Positions 35,005 through 44,050 of a stretch of 64,000 bases of DNA are shown here, one piece after another (position 1 is the first letter of the stretch; every line of letters starts with the position of its first letter). The stretch spans positions 372,001 to 436,000 of the forward strand of contig NZ_JMIT01000004.1 of NCBI RefSeq assembly GCF_000731675.1. Direction: 5' to 3'. Below the pieces are notes generated by a model. It searched no databases and was not told the DNA's origin. It worked only from the letters and a program-made list of their open reading frames with translations. This DNA is from Pseudomonas capeferrum. Its GTDB lineage: Bacteria; Pseudomonadota; Gammaproteobacteria; Pseudomonadales; Pseudomonadaceae. Made by a program: the position numbers and the translations under genes.

Positions 35005-36086
35005 GTGCTGCTTTCGACCCCTCCTCCTACGCCACCCAGCTGGACGCCAAGGTTGCCCGGCTGCGCGAGCTGCTGGCGCCGTTTGGCGCGCCGGAACCGG
35101 CTGTTTTCGATTCGCCGCGCGAGCACTACCGCCTGCGCGCCGAGTTCCGCCTGTGGCGCGAGGACGGTCAGCGCCACTACGCGATGTTCGCCCCAGGCGA
35201 GAAGCACAAGGCGATCCTGATCGACGACTTCCCCATCGCCAGCGAGCGCATCAACCTGCTGATGCCGCGCCTCAAGGCGGCCTGGCAGGCCAGCGAGGCG
35301 CTGAGCAACCGGCTGTTCCAGGTGGAGTTCCTTACCACCCTGGCGGGCGATGCGATGGTCACGATGTGCTACCACCGCCCGCTGGACGAGGCCTGGGAAG
35401 TGGCCGCACGGCAACTGGCCGAAGACCTGGGGGTGAGCCTGATCGGCCGCTCCAAGGGCAAGCGCCTGGTGATCGGCCGTGATTATGCGGTGGAGCAACT
35501 GGACGTGGCGGGCCGCGTATTCAGCTACCGCCAGCCAGAAGGCGCGTTCACCCAGCCCAACGGCGCGGTGAACCAGAAGATGCTGAGCTGGGCCTACGAC
35601 GCCATTGGCGAGCGCGACGATGACCTGCTGGAGCTGTACTGCGGCAATGGCAACTTCACCTTGCCGCTGGCCACCCGCGTGCGCCAGGTGCTGGCCACCG
35701 AGATCAGCAAGACGTCGGTCAATGCAGCGCTGAGCAACCTCGATGAGAACGGTGTGGATAACGTGCGGCTGGTGCGGCTGTCGGCTGAAGAGCTGACCCA
35801 GGCACTGAACGAGGTGCGGCCGTTCCGCCGGCTGGAAGGCATCGACCTGAAAAGCTATACGTTCGGCACCGTGTTCGTCGACCCGCCGCGTGCTGGCATG
35901 GACCCGGACACCTGCGAGCTGACCCGGCGTTTCGAGCGCATTCTGTACATCTCGTGCAACCCGGAAACGCTGGCGGCGAACATCGCCCAGCTGCAAGATA
36001 CCCACCGTATCGAACGCTGCGCGCTGTTCGACCAGTTCCCGTATACCCATCACATGGAAAGCGGGGTGCTGCTGGTTCGGCGCTGA
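35001..36086 (+). CDS. trmA: tRNA (uracil-54-C5)-methyltransferase
   Basis: 361 residues. QPNGAVNQKML, the SAM motif ELYCGNGNFTLPLA, the catalytic Cys in YISCNPETLAANI and the C-terminal base Glu in HHMESGVLLVRR are present. TrmA makes ribothymidine at tRNA position 54. It overlaps the purine permease gene by 4 bases. A hairpin at 36096-36120 ends the pair. Confidence 0.95.
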   Translation: MSAAFDPSSYATQLDAKVARLRELLAPFGAPEPAVFDSPREHYRLRAEFRLWREDGQRHYAMFAPGEKHKAILIDDFPIASERINLLMPRLKAAWQASEALSNRLFQVEFLTTLAGDAMVTMCYHRPLDEAWEVAARQLAEDLGVSLIGRSKGKRLVIGRDYAVEQLDVAGRVFSYRQPEGAFTQPNGAVNQKMLSWAYDAIGERDDDLLELYCGNGNFTLPLATRVRQVLATEISKTSVNAALSNLDENGVDNVRLVRLSAEELTQALNEVRPFRRLEGIDLKSYTFGTVFVDPPRAGMDPDTCELTRRFERILYISCNPETLAANIAQLQDTHRIERCALFDQFPYTHHMESGVLLVRR

Positions 36087-36095
36087 TCCGTGTCG

Positions 36096-36120
36096 CGTTG
36101 GGGCCTGGCCGGCCCCAACG
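36096..36120. terminator. Hairpin after trmA
   Basis: CGTTGGGGCC and GGCCCCAACG form a perfect 10-bp stem over a 5-base loop, right after the trmA stop and 25 bases before a LysR gene. No T run. It probably separates the two transcripts. Confidence 0.6.
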
Positions 36121-36144
36121 CACACTGCCAGGAGAGTTGCGCCG

Positions 36145-37050
36145 ATGGACCAGTTCAGTGCCATGCACACCTTCCGCCGGGTCGTAGACCTCGGCAGCTT
36201 CAGCGCCGCCGCCAACCAGGCCGGCGTCTCGCATACCGTGCTGTCACGCCAGGTGAAGCACCTCGAACGCCACCTCGGCACGCAGTTGCTCACCCGTACC
36301 ACCCGCCGCCTGCACCTGACCGAAGCCGGTGCGCTGTTCTATCGCCATTGCGTGCAGATCCTCGAACAGATGCAGGCCATGACCCTGGAACTGTCCGAGC
36401 ATCAGCAACAACCTGCCGGCACCTTGCGCCTGGGCGTTGCCACGGCCTTTGGCGAGCTGGAACTGGGGCGTTGGTTGCCAGATTTTGTCGAGCGCCATCC
36501 ACAGCTACAGATCGAGCTGCACTGCAGCGATCGCTTCGTTGACCTGCTGGAGGAGGAGATCGACGTGTGCCTGCGGGTCACCGACCACCTGCCTGACTCC
36601 AGCCTGGTGGCACGCCGTCTGGCCACCAGTGAAGTCCTGCTGGTGGCCGCACCGCGCTACCTGCAACGCCACGGTACGCCCGCCTCACCCGACGACCTGG
36701 CCGGCCACCCGTTGCTCGGCTACAGCCAGTTGCTGCACCCGCAACGCTTGCAGGTGGCCAACGACGCGGGCGAGCAGCGTGAAATCCTGATGCCCCGGCG
36801 CTTGAGCGCCAACTCCCCCATGGCCGTGCGCGCCGCCGCCATCGGCGCCCTGGGCATCGCCAGTTTCGACCGTTTCATCGTCGATGATGCGCTGCGCGAC
36901 GGGCGCCTGGTGCAGGTGCTGAGCCATTGGCGGCAGCCGGCGCGCAGCCTGTTCGCGGTTTATCCACAGAGCCGTTACCTGGCGCCCAAGGTGCGTGCGC
37001 TGCTGGATTACGTGCAGCACTACTACGCAACGCCCAGGTGGCAGGGCTGA
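36145..37050 (+). CDS. LysR-family regulator
   Basis: 301 residues, typical LysR with HTH SFSAAANQAGVSHTVLSRQV and an effector domain. The N-terminus places it in the large subgroup with MDxF starts rather than with PcaQ, so it is not the regulator of the nearby pcaHG. AGGAGAG precedes the ATG. The cupin gene follows 101 bases later on the same strand, with TTGTGC repeats between them that could be its binding sites. Confidence 0.85.
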   Translation: MDQFSAMHTFRRVVDLGSFSAAANQAGVSHTVLSRQVKHLERHLGTQLLTRTTRRLHLTEAGALFYRHCVQILEQMQAMTLELSEHQQQPAGTLRLGVATAFGELELGRWLPDFVERHPQLQIELHCSDRFVDLLEEEIDVCLRVTDHLPDSSLVARRLATSEVLLVAAPRYLQRHGTPASPDDLAGHPLLGYSQLLHPQRLQVANDAGEQREILMPRRLSANSPMAVRAAAIGALGIASFDRFIVDDALRDGRLVQVLSHWRQPARSLFAVYPQSRYLAPKVRALLDYVQHYYATPRWQG

Positions 37051-37051
37051 T

Positions 37052-37099
37052 TTGTGCTTTATCTGCACAAGTCTTGCGGAGTTTAGGCCGTATTTGTGC
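37052..37099. promoter_or_regulatory. LysR-type operator candidate before the cupin gene
   Basis: TTGTGC, 7 bases, GCACAA form an inverted repeat at 37052-37070, starting two bases after the LysR stop. A third TTGTGC half-site follows at 37094-37099. The spacing suits a LysR recognition plus activation site, so the upstream LysR may control the cupin gene. Confidence 0.45.
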
Positions 37100-37151
37100 T
37101 CTTGATGATTCATTAACCTTCGCTGCACGTTACTTCAGCGAAGGACTCATC

Positions 37152-37586
37152 ATGAAATCATTGCAGGCAGTCATCACCGGCATCGCGCTCAGCGCTGTGG
37201 CAATCGTCGCCCATGCAGCAGAACAAACCGTTTCGGTCCCTGACAACGCGGGCTTGAAGTGGCAGGACGTGCCCAACACCCGCGGCGCCGTCAGCTACGC
37301 CAACGTCGAAGGCGATATCTTCGGCAAGGGGCCGTATTCGGCTTATGTGAAATTCAGAAAAGGCACCGACAACGGCCTGCACCAGCACAGCCAGACCTTG
37401 CCGACAGTGGTATTGAGCGGGACGTTCTACGCAGTGATCGATGGCAAGCGCACCGAGTACCCGGCCGGGGCCTACTACAAACTGCCCGCCGACCTGGTGC
37501 ATGAAAGTGGCTGCACGGCGGCTGCCGATTGCCTGTTGTTCCAGTATCAGGCCGATGCCTTTGACCTGAAACCGGTCAAAGGTTGA
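37152..37586 (+). CDS. Secreted cupin-domain protein
   Basis: 144 residues: a signal peptide (cleaved near AHA-AEQT) and one cupin barrel. GLHQHSQTLPTVVLSGTFY gives the metal-binding His pair of cupin motif 1 and DLVHESG the His of motif 2. It resembles DUF4437-like periplasmic cupins of unknown activity. AAGGA precedes the ATG. LysR-type repeats lie upstream and a GC hairpin at 37593-37611 follows. Confidence 0.8.
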   Translation: MKSLQAVITGIALSAVAIVAHAAEQTVSVPDNAGLKWQDVPNTRGAVSYANVEGDIFGKGPYSAYVKFRKGTDNGLHQHSQTLPTVVLSGTFYAVIDGKRTEYPAGAYYKLPADLVHESGCTAAADCLLFQYQADAFDLKPVKG

Positions 37587-37592
37587 GAGGCC

Positions 37593-37611
37593 GGGGCCGC
37601 CTTGCGGCCCC
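37593..37611. terminator. GC hairpin between cupin gene and pcaG
   Basis: GGGGCCGC and GCGGCCCC pair over a 3-base loop in the 34-base gap between the convergent cupin and pcaG genes. Same type as those at 9196, 26331 and 29281. Confidence 0.55.
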
Positions 37612-37620
37612 AAGCTTCAC

Positions 37621-38226
37621 TCAGAAGTCGAAGAACACCGTCTCCCCTTCCCCCTGAATACGGATATCGAAACGATAGGCCGTCTTCCCATCCACTTCGC
37701 AACGCTTGGCAACCAACGTCTCACGGCGCTGCGGCTGCTCGATCAGGTTGAGCACCGGGCACTTGGCGTTGGCTTCGGCTTCATCGTCGAAATACAGGCG
37801 CGTGTGCAGGTGGATGTTGATGCCACGGGCAAACAGGCTGATGTTGATGTGCGGCGCCATCGGCACGCCAGCAGCATTGTTCACCACACCCGGCTTCACC
37901 GTTTGCACGGTCCATTCACCGGCATCAAAGGTGGTGGCGGTGCGGCCAAAGCTGTTGAAGGCGTTTTCCAGGTTGTATTGATCCTGGTACTGGCCGGCGG
38001 CATCGGCCTGCCACAGCTCCAGGAACGAATCGCGCACCAGGTGCCCGTTACCGTCATAGACCTGGCCGATCAACAGGATGTGTTCACCCGGTGCTTCTGG
38101 CTTGGCCAGGCGGTTCCAGATTTCCTGGTCGCGGGTCGGGTTGCCGGCCGCTTCCAGGGCCAGGCCGATGTGCACGTAGGGGCCGGCAGTCTGCGAAGGG
38201 GTTTCCGGCAGCAGTTCGATTGGCAT
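37621..38226 (-). CDS. pcaG: Protocatechuate 3,4-dioxygenase alpha subunit
   Basis: 201 residues, the P. putida length for PcaG. N-terminal ETPSQTAGPYVHIGL and MAPHINISLFARGINIHLHT are family signatures; as expected, the alpha chain lacks the full set of iron ligands. With PcaH it forms the (alpha-beta)12 enzyme that opens protocatechuate between the two hydroxyls to beta-carboxymuconate. It lies 10 bases after pcaH. Confidence 0.96.
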   Translation of the reverse strand: MPIELLPETPSQTAGPYVHIGLALEAAGNPTRDQEIWNRLAKPEAPGEHILLIGQVYDGNGHLVRDSFLELWQADAAGQYQDQYNLENAFNSFGRTATTFDAGEWTVQTVKPGVVNNAAGVPMAPHINISLFARGINIHLHTRLYFDDEAEANAKCPVLNLIEQPQRRETLVAKRCEVDGKTAYRFDIRIQGEGETVFFDF

Positions 38227-38236
38227 GGCGGGGTCC

Positions 38237-38956
38237 TCAGCAGTTTTCGAAGTGGGTCTTGCGCTGGCCGCGCAGCACGATGTCGAAGCGGTACGCCAGG
38301 CAGTCCATCGGGTTGGCGTTGCTCATGTCGAGCTTGGCGATCAACTGCTGTACGGCCTCGGGGTTGGCGATCGACTTGACGATCGGGCACTTCGGGATCA
38401 GCGGGTCGCCCTCGAAGTACAGCTGGGTGATCAGCTTGGTGGCGATCGACGGGCCGCTGATGCCGAAGTGAATGTGCGCAGGGCGCCAGTCATTCGGGCC
38501 GTTGCGCCATGGGTACGGGCCGGGCTTGATGGTGCGGAAGCTGTAGTAGCCGTCGCGGTCGGTCAGGCAACGGCCAACGCCACCGAAGTTCGGGTCCAGC
38601 GGGGCCAGGTAGCGGTCGTTCTTGTGCCGGTAGCGGCCGCCGGCATTGGCCTGCCACATTTCTACCAAGGTGTTGGGCACCGGTTTGCCGTACTGGTCGA
38701 CAACCCGGCCGGCAACGATGATGCGCTCACCGACTGGCAGGCCACCGTTGTTGAAGTTCAGCAGCAGGTCATGGTCGTGGGCACCGAAACCCAGGTGGGT
38801 GAAATCCGGGCCGGTGGTTTCGCTGATCGACTGCGGGATGCTGACCAGTGCCTGGCGCGGGGAGCGGGCAATGGACGTCTTGTAGTCGGGGGTCAGGGCT
38901 TTGGGGTGCCAGTTGCGATCACGGATCACGAAGCGGCTGGTGTCCTGGGCGGGCAT
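38237..38956 (-). CDS. pcaH: Protocatechuate 3,4-dioxygenase beta subunit
   Basis: 239 residues. Iron ligands are all visible: Tyr109 (GGRYRHK), Tyr148 (PGPYPW), His161 and His163 (AHIHFG), equal to 108, 147, 160 and 162 of the mature chain. AGAGGAAA precedes the ATG at 38956. A PcaQ-type palindrome lies about 105 bases upstream, so induction by a LysR regulator encoded elsewhere is likely. Confidence 0.97.
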   Translation of the reverse strand: MPAQDTSRFVIRDRNWHPKALTPDYKTSIARSPRQALVSIPQSISETTGPDFTHLGFGAHDHDLLLNFNNGGLPVGERIIVAGRVVDQYGKPVPNTLVEMWQANAGGRYRHKNDRYLAPLDPNFGGVGRCLTDRDGYYSFRTIKPGPYPWRNGPNDWRPAHIHFGISGPSIATKLITQLYFEGDPLIPKCPIVKSIANPEAVQQLIAKLDMSNANPMDCLAYRFDIVLRGQRKTHFENC

Positions 38957-39060
38957 GCCGTTTTCCTCTCTTGGTATTATCAAAACGCCTGTACGTGGCA
39001 GGCGGACTTGCAGTTTCGGATAACTCGCGTGGGATGAATACTGAAATCAGCCCCTCAATA

Positions 39061-39078
39061 CATAACCATATGGTTATG
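39061..39078. promoter_or_regulatory. PcaQ-type operator upstream of pcaHG
   Basis: CATAACCATATGGTTATG is a perfect 18-bp palindrome whose core ATAACC-N4-GGTTAT fits the PcaQ site I recall from rhizobia (ATAACC-N4-GGTTAA). It is 105 bases from the pcaH start, as expected for a LysR activator. The divergent ypfJ start is 79 bases away. Confidence 0.7.
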
Positions 39079-39156
39079 GCTTAACACCTTTGGCTGACAC
39101 CTTTCGCTGAGGTGAACTAATCTTTGTCTTCTTGTTTCACGCTCCGGAGAGCATTC

Positions 39157-40044
39157 ATGGAATGGCGAAAAGGCCGACGCAGCGACAACGTGGTCGATGC
39201 CCGAGGCGAAGGTGGCGGTGGTGGCGGCATGCGCTTTGGCGGCGGCAAGGGCCTGGGGCTGGGGGCGATCCTGCTGATCGTGGGCATTGGCTGGCTCACC
39301 GGGCAAGACCCGCTGCAGATCCTTGGCCAGCTCACCGGGCAAATGCAACAGCAACAGCAGGCCCCCAGTAGCGTGGGCACCAAGGCGCCGCCGGCCAATG
39401 ACCAGCAGGCCGAATTCGTCGCCTCGGTGCTGGGTGACACCGAGGACACCTGGAAGGCGCTGTTCTCCCAGGCCGGCAAGCAGTACCGCGACCCCAAGCT
39501 GGTGCTATTCAACGGCCAGGTCAACTCTGCCTGCGGCTTCGCTTCGGCGGCGGTGGGCCCGTTCTACTGCCCGGCCGACCAGCGGGTGTACCTGGACATG
39601 TCGTTCTTCCGCGAGATGGAAAACCGCTTCGCCGCAGCGGGCGACTTCGCCCAGGCCTATGTCATCGCCCACGAAATCGGCCACCACGTGCAGACCCTGC
39701 TCGGCGTGTCGGCCAAGGTTGATGCGGCCCGTCGCAATGGGCAGCGCATGGAGGGCGACAACGGCTTGCTGGTACGCCAGGAACTGCAGGCCGATTGCCT
39801 GGCCGGGGTGTGGGCGTATCAGGCACAAAAGCGCCTGAACTGGCTGGAGCCAGGTGACGTCGAGGAAGCACTGAATGCGGCCAACGCCATTGGTGACGAC
39901 CGCCTGCAGCAGAAAGGCCAGGGGCGCGTGGTGCCCGACTCTTTCACCCACGGCACCTCGGCGCAGCGCGTGCGCTGGTTCAAGGCTGGCTTTGCCGAGG
40001 GCGAAGTGAACAGCTGCGATACCTTCAGTGCACGTAACCTGTGA
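39157..40044 (+). CDS. ypfJ: YpfJ-family zinc metallopeptidase
   Basis: 295 residues. A glycine-rich stretch, one membrane helix (about 33-48) and then the neutral zinc metallopeptidase domain with HEIGHH (172-177) and the later Glu in LQADCLAGVWA. Anchored in the inner membrane, probably facing the periplasm. Physiological substrate unknown. GGAGAG precedes the ATG at 39157. Confidence 0.9.
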   Translation: MEWRKGRRSDNVVDARGEGGGGGGMRFGGGKGLGLGAILLIVGIGWLTGQDPLQILGQLTGQMQQQQQAPSSVGTKAPPANDQQAEFVASVLGDTEDTWKALFSQAGKQYRDPKLVLFNGQVNSACGFASAAVGPFYCPADQRVYLDMSFFREMENRFAAAGDFAQAYVIAHEIGHHVQTLLGVSAKVDAARRNGQRMEGDNGLLVRQELQADCLAGVWAYQAQKRLNWLEPGDVEEALNAANAIGDDRLQQKGQGRVVPDSFTHGTSAQRVRWFKAGFAEGEVNSCDTFSARNL

Positions 40045-40227
40045 CACCCTGCGGGGCTGCCTGGCAGCCCCCGCTTCAACCGGACGACCGGTTACAAATC
40101 TGCTGAAAAAGCGTTTCAGCTTCCAGATTCATTGCCGATAACCCCTGCACGAATCAGCGGGCACCCAGAACAACAACGCCTTGCGATCGACGATCAAGAG
40201 AGCGAAAACAACTTCTGGAGTGCGTGC

Positions 40228-42147
40228 ATGAACAGCTGGTTTGCCAACATCAGCGTCAACCTCAAACTCGGCCTGGGCTTCGGCCTGGTGCTGATCCTCA
40301 CCGGCCTGCTGGCCCTGACCGGCTGGACCAGCCTCGGCAGCCTGATCGACCGCAGCAACTGGATGAGCGATATCAGCCAGCTCAACAAGGACCTGACTGA
40401 CCTGCGCATTGCCCGCCTGCAGTACATGATTGCCAACGGCGACGATGCGGCGGCTGCCAACACCCTGGCCAAGCTGGATACCTTCAGCAACCAGCAGCAA
40501 CGCCTGGTCGGCTCGTTCAAGAGCCCGGAGAACGTCAAACTGCTGCACGACCTTGGGCAGACCATCAGCCAGTACAAGGTGTCGCTGGGCACCATGCGCG
40601 CAGGCTACAACGCCACCCGCGCCGCCCGCGATGCCATGAATGTTTCTGCAGCCAAGGCCGACCAGGCCATGGATGCCCTCAGCCAGGACGTCATGGCACG
40701 CCTCGAAAGTGACAGCGTGCGCCTGGCCCAGTACCAGCTGATCAGCAAGGCCCGCCAGCAACTGCTGCAGGTGCGCATCGACGTGCGCGGCTACATTGCC
40801 GATAACAGCGCGGCCAACGAGCAGGCTGCGCTGCGCCAGCTCGAAGCGGCGCTGGCCGAGGTCGACAACCTCAAGCGCCAGCTGCCCACTGCTGATGCCC
40901 GCCTGCAACAGTTCGAACAGTCGGTGCTAGCCTACCGTGACGCCGTGCGTCAGTTCCGCGATGCCCTCGCCGATATCACCAGCGCACGCGCAGAAATGAC
41001 CGTCCAGGGCGCCGACATCGTCAAGACCAGCGACGCGCTGTACAAGATCCAGCTGGAGCGCCGCGACATCGAGAGTGCACAGGCCCGCAGCCTGCAGGCC
41101 ATCGCGACCCTGCTGGCGTTGCTGGTAGGCGTACTGGCAGCGGTGCTCATCACCCGGCAGATCACCCGCCCGCTGCAGGAAACCTTGCAAGCGGTGGAAC
41201 GCATCGCGGGCGGCGACCTGACTCACGACCTGCGTGTCACCCGCCGTGATGAACTGGGCGTGCTGCAACAGGGCATCGCCCGCATGGGCACCACCCTGCG
41301 CGAACTGATCAGCGGCATCCGCGACGGCGTCACCCAGATCGCCAGCGCCGCCGAAGAGCTGTCGGCCGTTACCGAACAGACCAGCGCAGGTGCCAACAGC
41401 CAGAAGGTCGAAACCGACCAGGTGGCCACCGCGATGCATGAAATGGCGGCAACCGTTCAGGAAGTCGCCCGCAACGCCGAGCAGGCCTCGCATGCCGCCA
41501 CCGGTGCCGACGACGAAGCCCGCGCCGGCGACCGTGTGGTCGGTGAGGCAATCAGCCAGATCGAACGCCTGGCCGCAGAAGTGCACCGCTCCACTGAAGC
41601 CATGAGCCTGCTGCAGCAGGAAAGCCAGAAGATCGGCAGCGTCATGGACGTGATCAAGTCGGTGGCCGAACAGACCAACCTGCTGGCGCTGAACGCCGCG
41701 ATCGAAGCCGCCCGTGCCGGCGAGGCGGGCCGCGGCTTTGCCGTGGTCGCCGACGAAGTGCGCGGCCTGGCGCAGCGTACGCAGAAGTCCACCGAAGAGA
41801 TCGAAGAGCTGATCGCCAGCTTGCAGCACGGCACCCAGCAAGTGGCCACGGCCATGCAGGGTAGCCGGACCCTGACCGACAGCAGCGTCGAACTGGCACG
41901 CAAGGCCGGTGCCTCGCTGGAAAGCATCACCGGCACGGTGTCGAACATTCAGTCGATGAACCAGCAGATTGCGGCGGCGGCGGAAGAGCAGAGCGCGGTG
42001 GCGGAAGAAATCAGCCGGAGCATTCTGAATGTGCGGGATGTGTCTGAGCAGACCGCGGCGGCCAGTGACGAGACGGCGGCGTCCAGTGTTGAGCTGGCGC
42101 GGTTGGGTGGGCAATTGCAGATGCTGGTGAGCCAGTTCCGCGTTTGA
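40228..42147 (+). CDS. mcpS: Chemoreceptor McpS (TCA-cycle acids), HBM ligand domain
   Basis: 639 residues: TM1 (about 11-30), a periplasmic domain of about 250 residues, TM2 (LLALLVGVLAAVLI), HAMP, and a signalling domain with the hairpin tip EQTNLLALNAAIEAARAGEA. The long helical bimodular sensor and the N-terminus MNSWFANISVNLKLGLGFGL match McpS of P. putida KT2440 as I recall it; McpS senses malate, succinate and related acids at the membrane-near bundle and acetate at the distal one. Order mcpS-ggt is also as in KT2440. GGAG precedes the ATG at 40228. Confidence 0.87.
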   Translation: MNSWFANISVNLKLGLGFGLVLILTGLLALTGWTSLGSLIDRSNWMSDISQLNKDLTDLRIARLQYMIANGDDAAAANTLAKLDTFSNQQQRLVGSFKSPENVKLLHDLGQTISQYKVSLGTMRAGYNATRAARDAMNVSAAKADQAMDALSQDVMARLESDSVRLAQYQLISKARQQLLQVRIDVRGYIADNSAANEQAALRQLEAALAEVDNLKRQLPTADARLQQFEQSVLAYRDAVRQFRDALADITSARAEMTVQGADIVKTSDALYKIQLERRDIESAQARSLQAIATLLALLVGVLAAVLITRQITRPLQETLQAVERIAGGDLTHDLRVTRRDELGVLQQGIARMGTTLRELISGIRDGVTQIASAAEELSAVTEQTSAGANSQKVETDQVATAMHEMAATVQEVARNAEQASHAATGADDEARAGDRVVGEAISQIERLAAEVHRSTEAMSLLQQESQKIGSVMDVIKSVAEQTNLLALNAAIEAARAGEAGRGFAVVADEVRGLAQRTQKSTEEIEELIASLQHGTQQVATAMQGSRTLTDSSVELARKAGASLESITGTVSNIQSMNQQIAAAAEEQSAVAEEISRSILNVRDVSEQTAAASDETAASSVELARLGGQLQMLVSQFRV

Positions 42148-42160
42148 CCTTTAGATAGCA

Positions 42161-42247
42161 TTCGCGGGGCAAGCCCGCTCCCACAGGTTTACGCTCTCGG
42201 AAGGCAGCGGTAATCCTGTGGGAGCGGGCTTGTCCCGCGAAGAGGCC
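42161..42247. repeat. REP pair between mcpS and ggt
   Basis: Two facing REP units, 42161-42187 (TTCGCGGGGCAAGCCCGCTC core) and 42215-42247, separated by 27 bases, between convergent genes. Same family as at 10211-10330. Confidence 0.85.
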
Positions 42248-42265
42248 AGCACTGAGTCTACAGAA

Positions 42266-43933
42266 TTACTTGACGATCATCCCCACCCCACGCCCACGCG
42301 GGTCAGAAGCCGTCTCAAGCTTGTCTCCGTTCACCCGGATCGCCTGGATATCGCCCATCTCCCAGCCCTGGTCCTCCAGCACATAACCCATTTTCTTAAG
42401 GTCGTCCGCTACCGGCCCGGTCAGCGGCGCATAGCTGTCGAAATAAAGGGTGTCCTTGGGCAGCAACTGATGGTGCACGCGCTGTGCGGCCACCGCTTTC
42501 TCAAGCGGCATGCCGTAGTCGTACAGGTTGTTCATCACCTGGAAGATCGACGTGAAGATCCGCGAACCGCCCGGCGTGCCGATCACCAGCTCGACCTTGC
42601 CATCGCGGGTCATCAGGCTCGGGCTCATGGACGACAGCATGCGCTTGCCCGGCTCGATGGCGTTGGCATCACCGCCGACCACGCCAAAGGCATTGGCCGC
42701 CCCCGGCTTGGCGCTGAAGTCGTCCATCTCGTCATTGAGCAGGAAGCCGGCGCCCTTGACCACTACACCACTGCCGTAGTCGAGGTTGAGGGTGTAGGTG
42801 TTGCTGACCGCATTGCCCTGCTTGTCGACGATCGAGAAGTGCGTAGTCTGGTGCGGCTCCAGGCCCGGCTTGACGTCGTCGGTTGCCGAAATGGCCTTGG
42901 GGTTGACCTGCGCGGCGCGCTTGGCCAGGTAATCCTTGGCAATCAATTGATCCACCGGCACCTTGGTGAACGCCGGGTCACCCAGGTAGTCGGCGCGGTC
43001 GGCGAACACGCGCTTCTCGATCTCGGCCAGCAAGTGGATGTACTGCGCAGAATTGTGCGCGACGCCTTTGAAGTCCGCCGCACGGTCTTCCTTGATACCC
43101 AGCAGCTGGGCCAGGGCCACACCGCCAGAGCTTGGCGGCGGCGCGGTGTAGACCACGTTGCCACGCCAGCTCAGGGCCATCGGCTCACGCCAGACGGCCT
43201 TGTAGTCCTTGAGGTCTTGCTTGGTGATCAGGCCTTTGTCCGCCTGCATCTGCGCCACCAGCAGGTCGGCGGTCTTGCCCTGGTAGAACTCGCTCACGCC
43301 CTTGTCGGCAATGCGTTCGAGGGTCTGGGCCATCTCGGGCTGCTTGAACAGCTCGCCCACCTTCATGGTGCCGAAATAGTCGTTGAAATTGGTCGCGGTC
43401 TTGAACAGGCCTTGGGCATCGTTGCGGTACTGGTATTGCTTTTCGGCGATCTTGAAGCCGTTTTTCGCATAACCGATGGCCGGGGTCAGCAACTCGCTCC
43501 AGGGCAGCTTGCCGAACTTCTGGTGCGCCTCCCACAACCCCATCACCGTGCCGGGCACGCCGGCGGCGCGCACGCCAACCAGGCTCAGGTTCTCGATCAC
43601 TTCGCCCTTGTCGTCCAGGTACATATTGCGGCTGGCGGCCTTGGGCGCCACTTCGCGGTAGTCGAGGAAGTAGGGTTTGCCGTCGACGAACAGGGTCATG
43701 AAGCCACCGCCGCCGATGTTACCGGCTTCAGGGTAGGTCACCGCCAGGGTGAACGCCGTTGCCACGGCGGCGTCCACGGCGTTGCCGCCTTTTTTCAGAA
43801 TATCGGCGGCCACCTGTGCACCATATTGATCAGGCGCGGCCACTGCGCCACCCTCAAGGGTGGCCGCAAAGGCCGAGGAACAGCTCAGGATAGCGGCTCC
43901 GAGGGCCATGGACTGGAACAGGACAATACGCAT
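42266..43933 (-). CDS. ggt: Gamma-glutamyltransferase
   Basis: 555 residues: signal peptide (cleaved near AFA-ATLE), large subunit, and autocleavage at Thr363 (QTTHFSIVD) that becomes the N-terminal nucleophile of the small subunit. PSSGG and the C-terminal DPRG are also conserved. It is a periplasmic enzyme that hydrolyses or transfers the gamma-glutamyl group of glutathione. A GGAAG site precedes the ATG at 43933. Confidence 0.95.
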   Translation of the reverse strand: MRIVLFQSMALGAAILSCSSAFAATLEGGAVAAPDQYGAQVAADILKKGGNAVDAAVATAFTLAVTYPEAGNIGGGGFMTLFVDGKPYFLDYREVAPKAASRNMYLDDKGEVIENLSLVGVRAAGVPGTVMGLWEAHQKFGKLPWSELLTPAIGYAKNGFKIAEKQYQYRNDAQGLFKTATNFNDYFGTMKVGELFKQPEMAQTLERIADKGVSEFYQGKTADLLVAQMQADKGLITKQDLKDYKAVWREPMALSWRGNVVYTAPPPSSGGVALAQLLGIKEDRAADFKGVAHNSAQYIHLLAEIEKRVFADRADYLGDPAFTKVPVDQLIAKDYLAKRAAQVNPKAISATDDVKPGLEPHQTTHFSIVDKQGNAVSNTYTLNLDYGSGVVVKGAGFLLNDEMDDFSAKPGAANAFGVVGGDANAIEPGKRMLSSMSPSLMTRDGKVELVIGTPGGSRIFTSIFQVMNNLYDYGMPLEKAVAAQRVHHQLLPKDTLYFDSYAPLTGPVADDLKKMGYVLEDQGWEMGDIQAIRVNGDKLETASDPRGRGVGMIVK

Positions 43934-44050
43934 GACACTTCCTTGGTGTTGTTTTTGTTGATCAGTCAGTAAGGCCGAAGCGCGTCGACTGCGCAATCCA
44001 ACGTAGGAAGTTTCGCCGCCTTTGGGCAGGATTTGTCGCGTTCAGGCAAC

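Noticed and set aside
36145..37050. LysR gene as pcaQ, because pcaHG is close
   Set aside because: Its N-terminus and subgroup differ from PcaQ, and it lies on the far side of the cupin gene.
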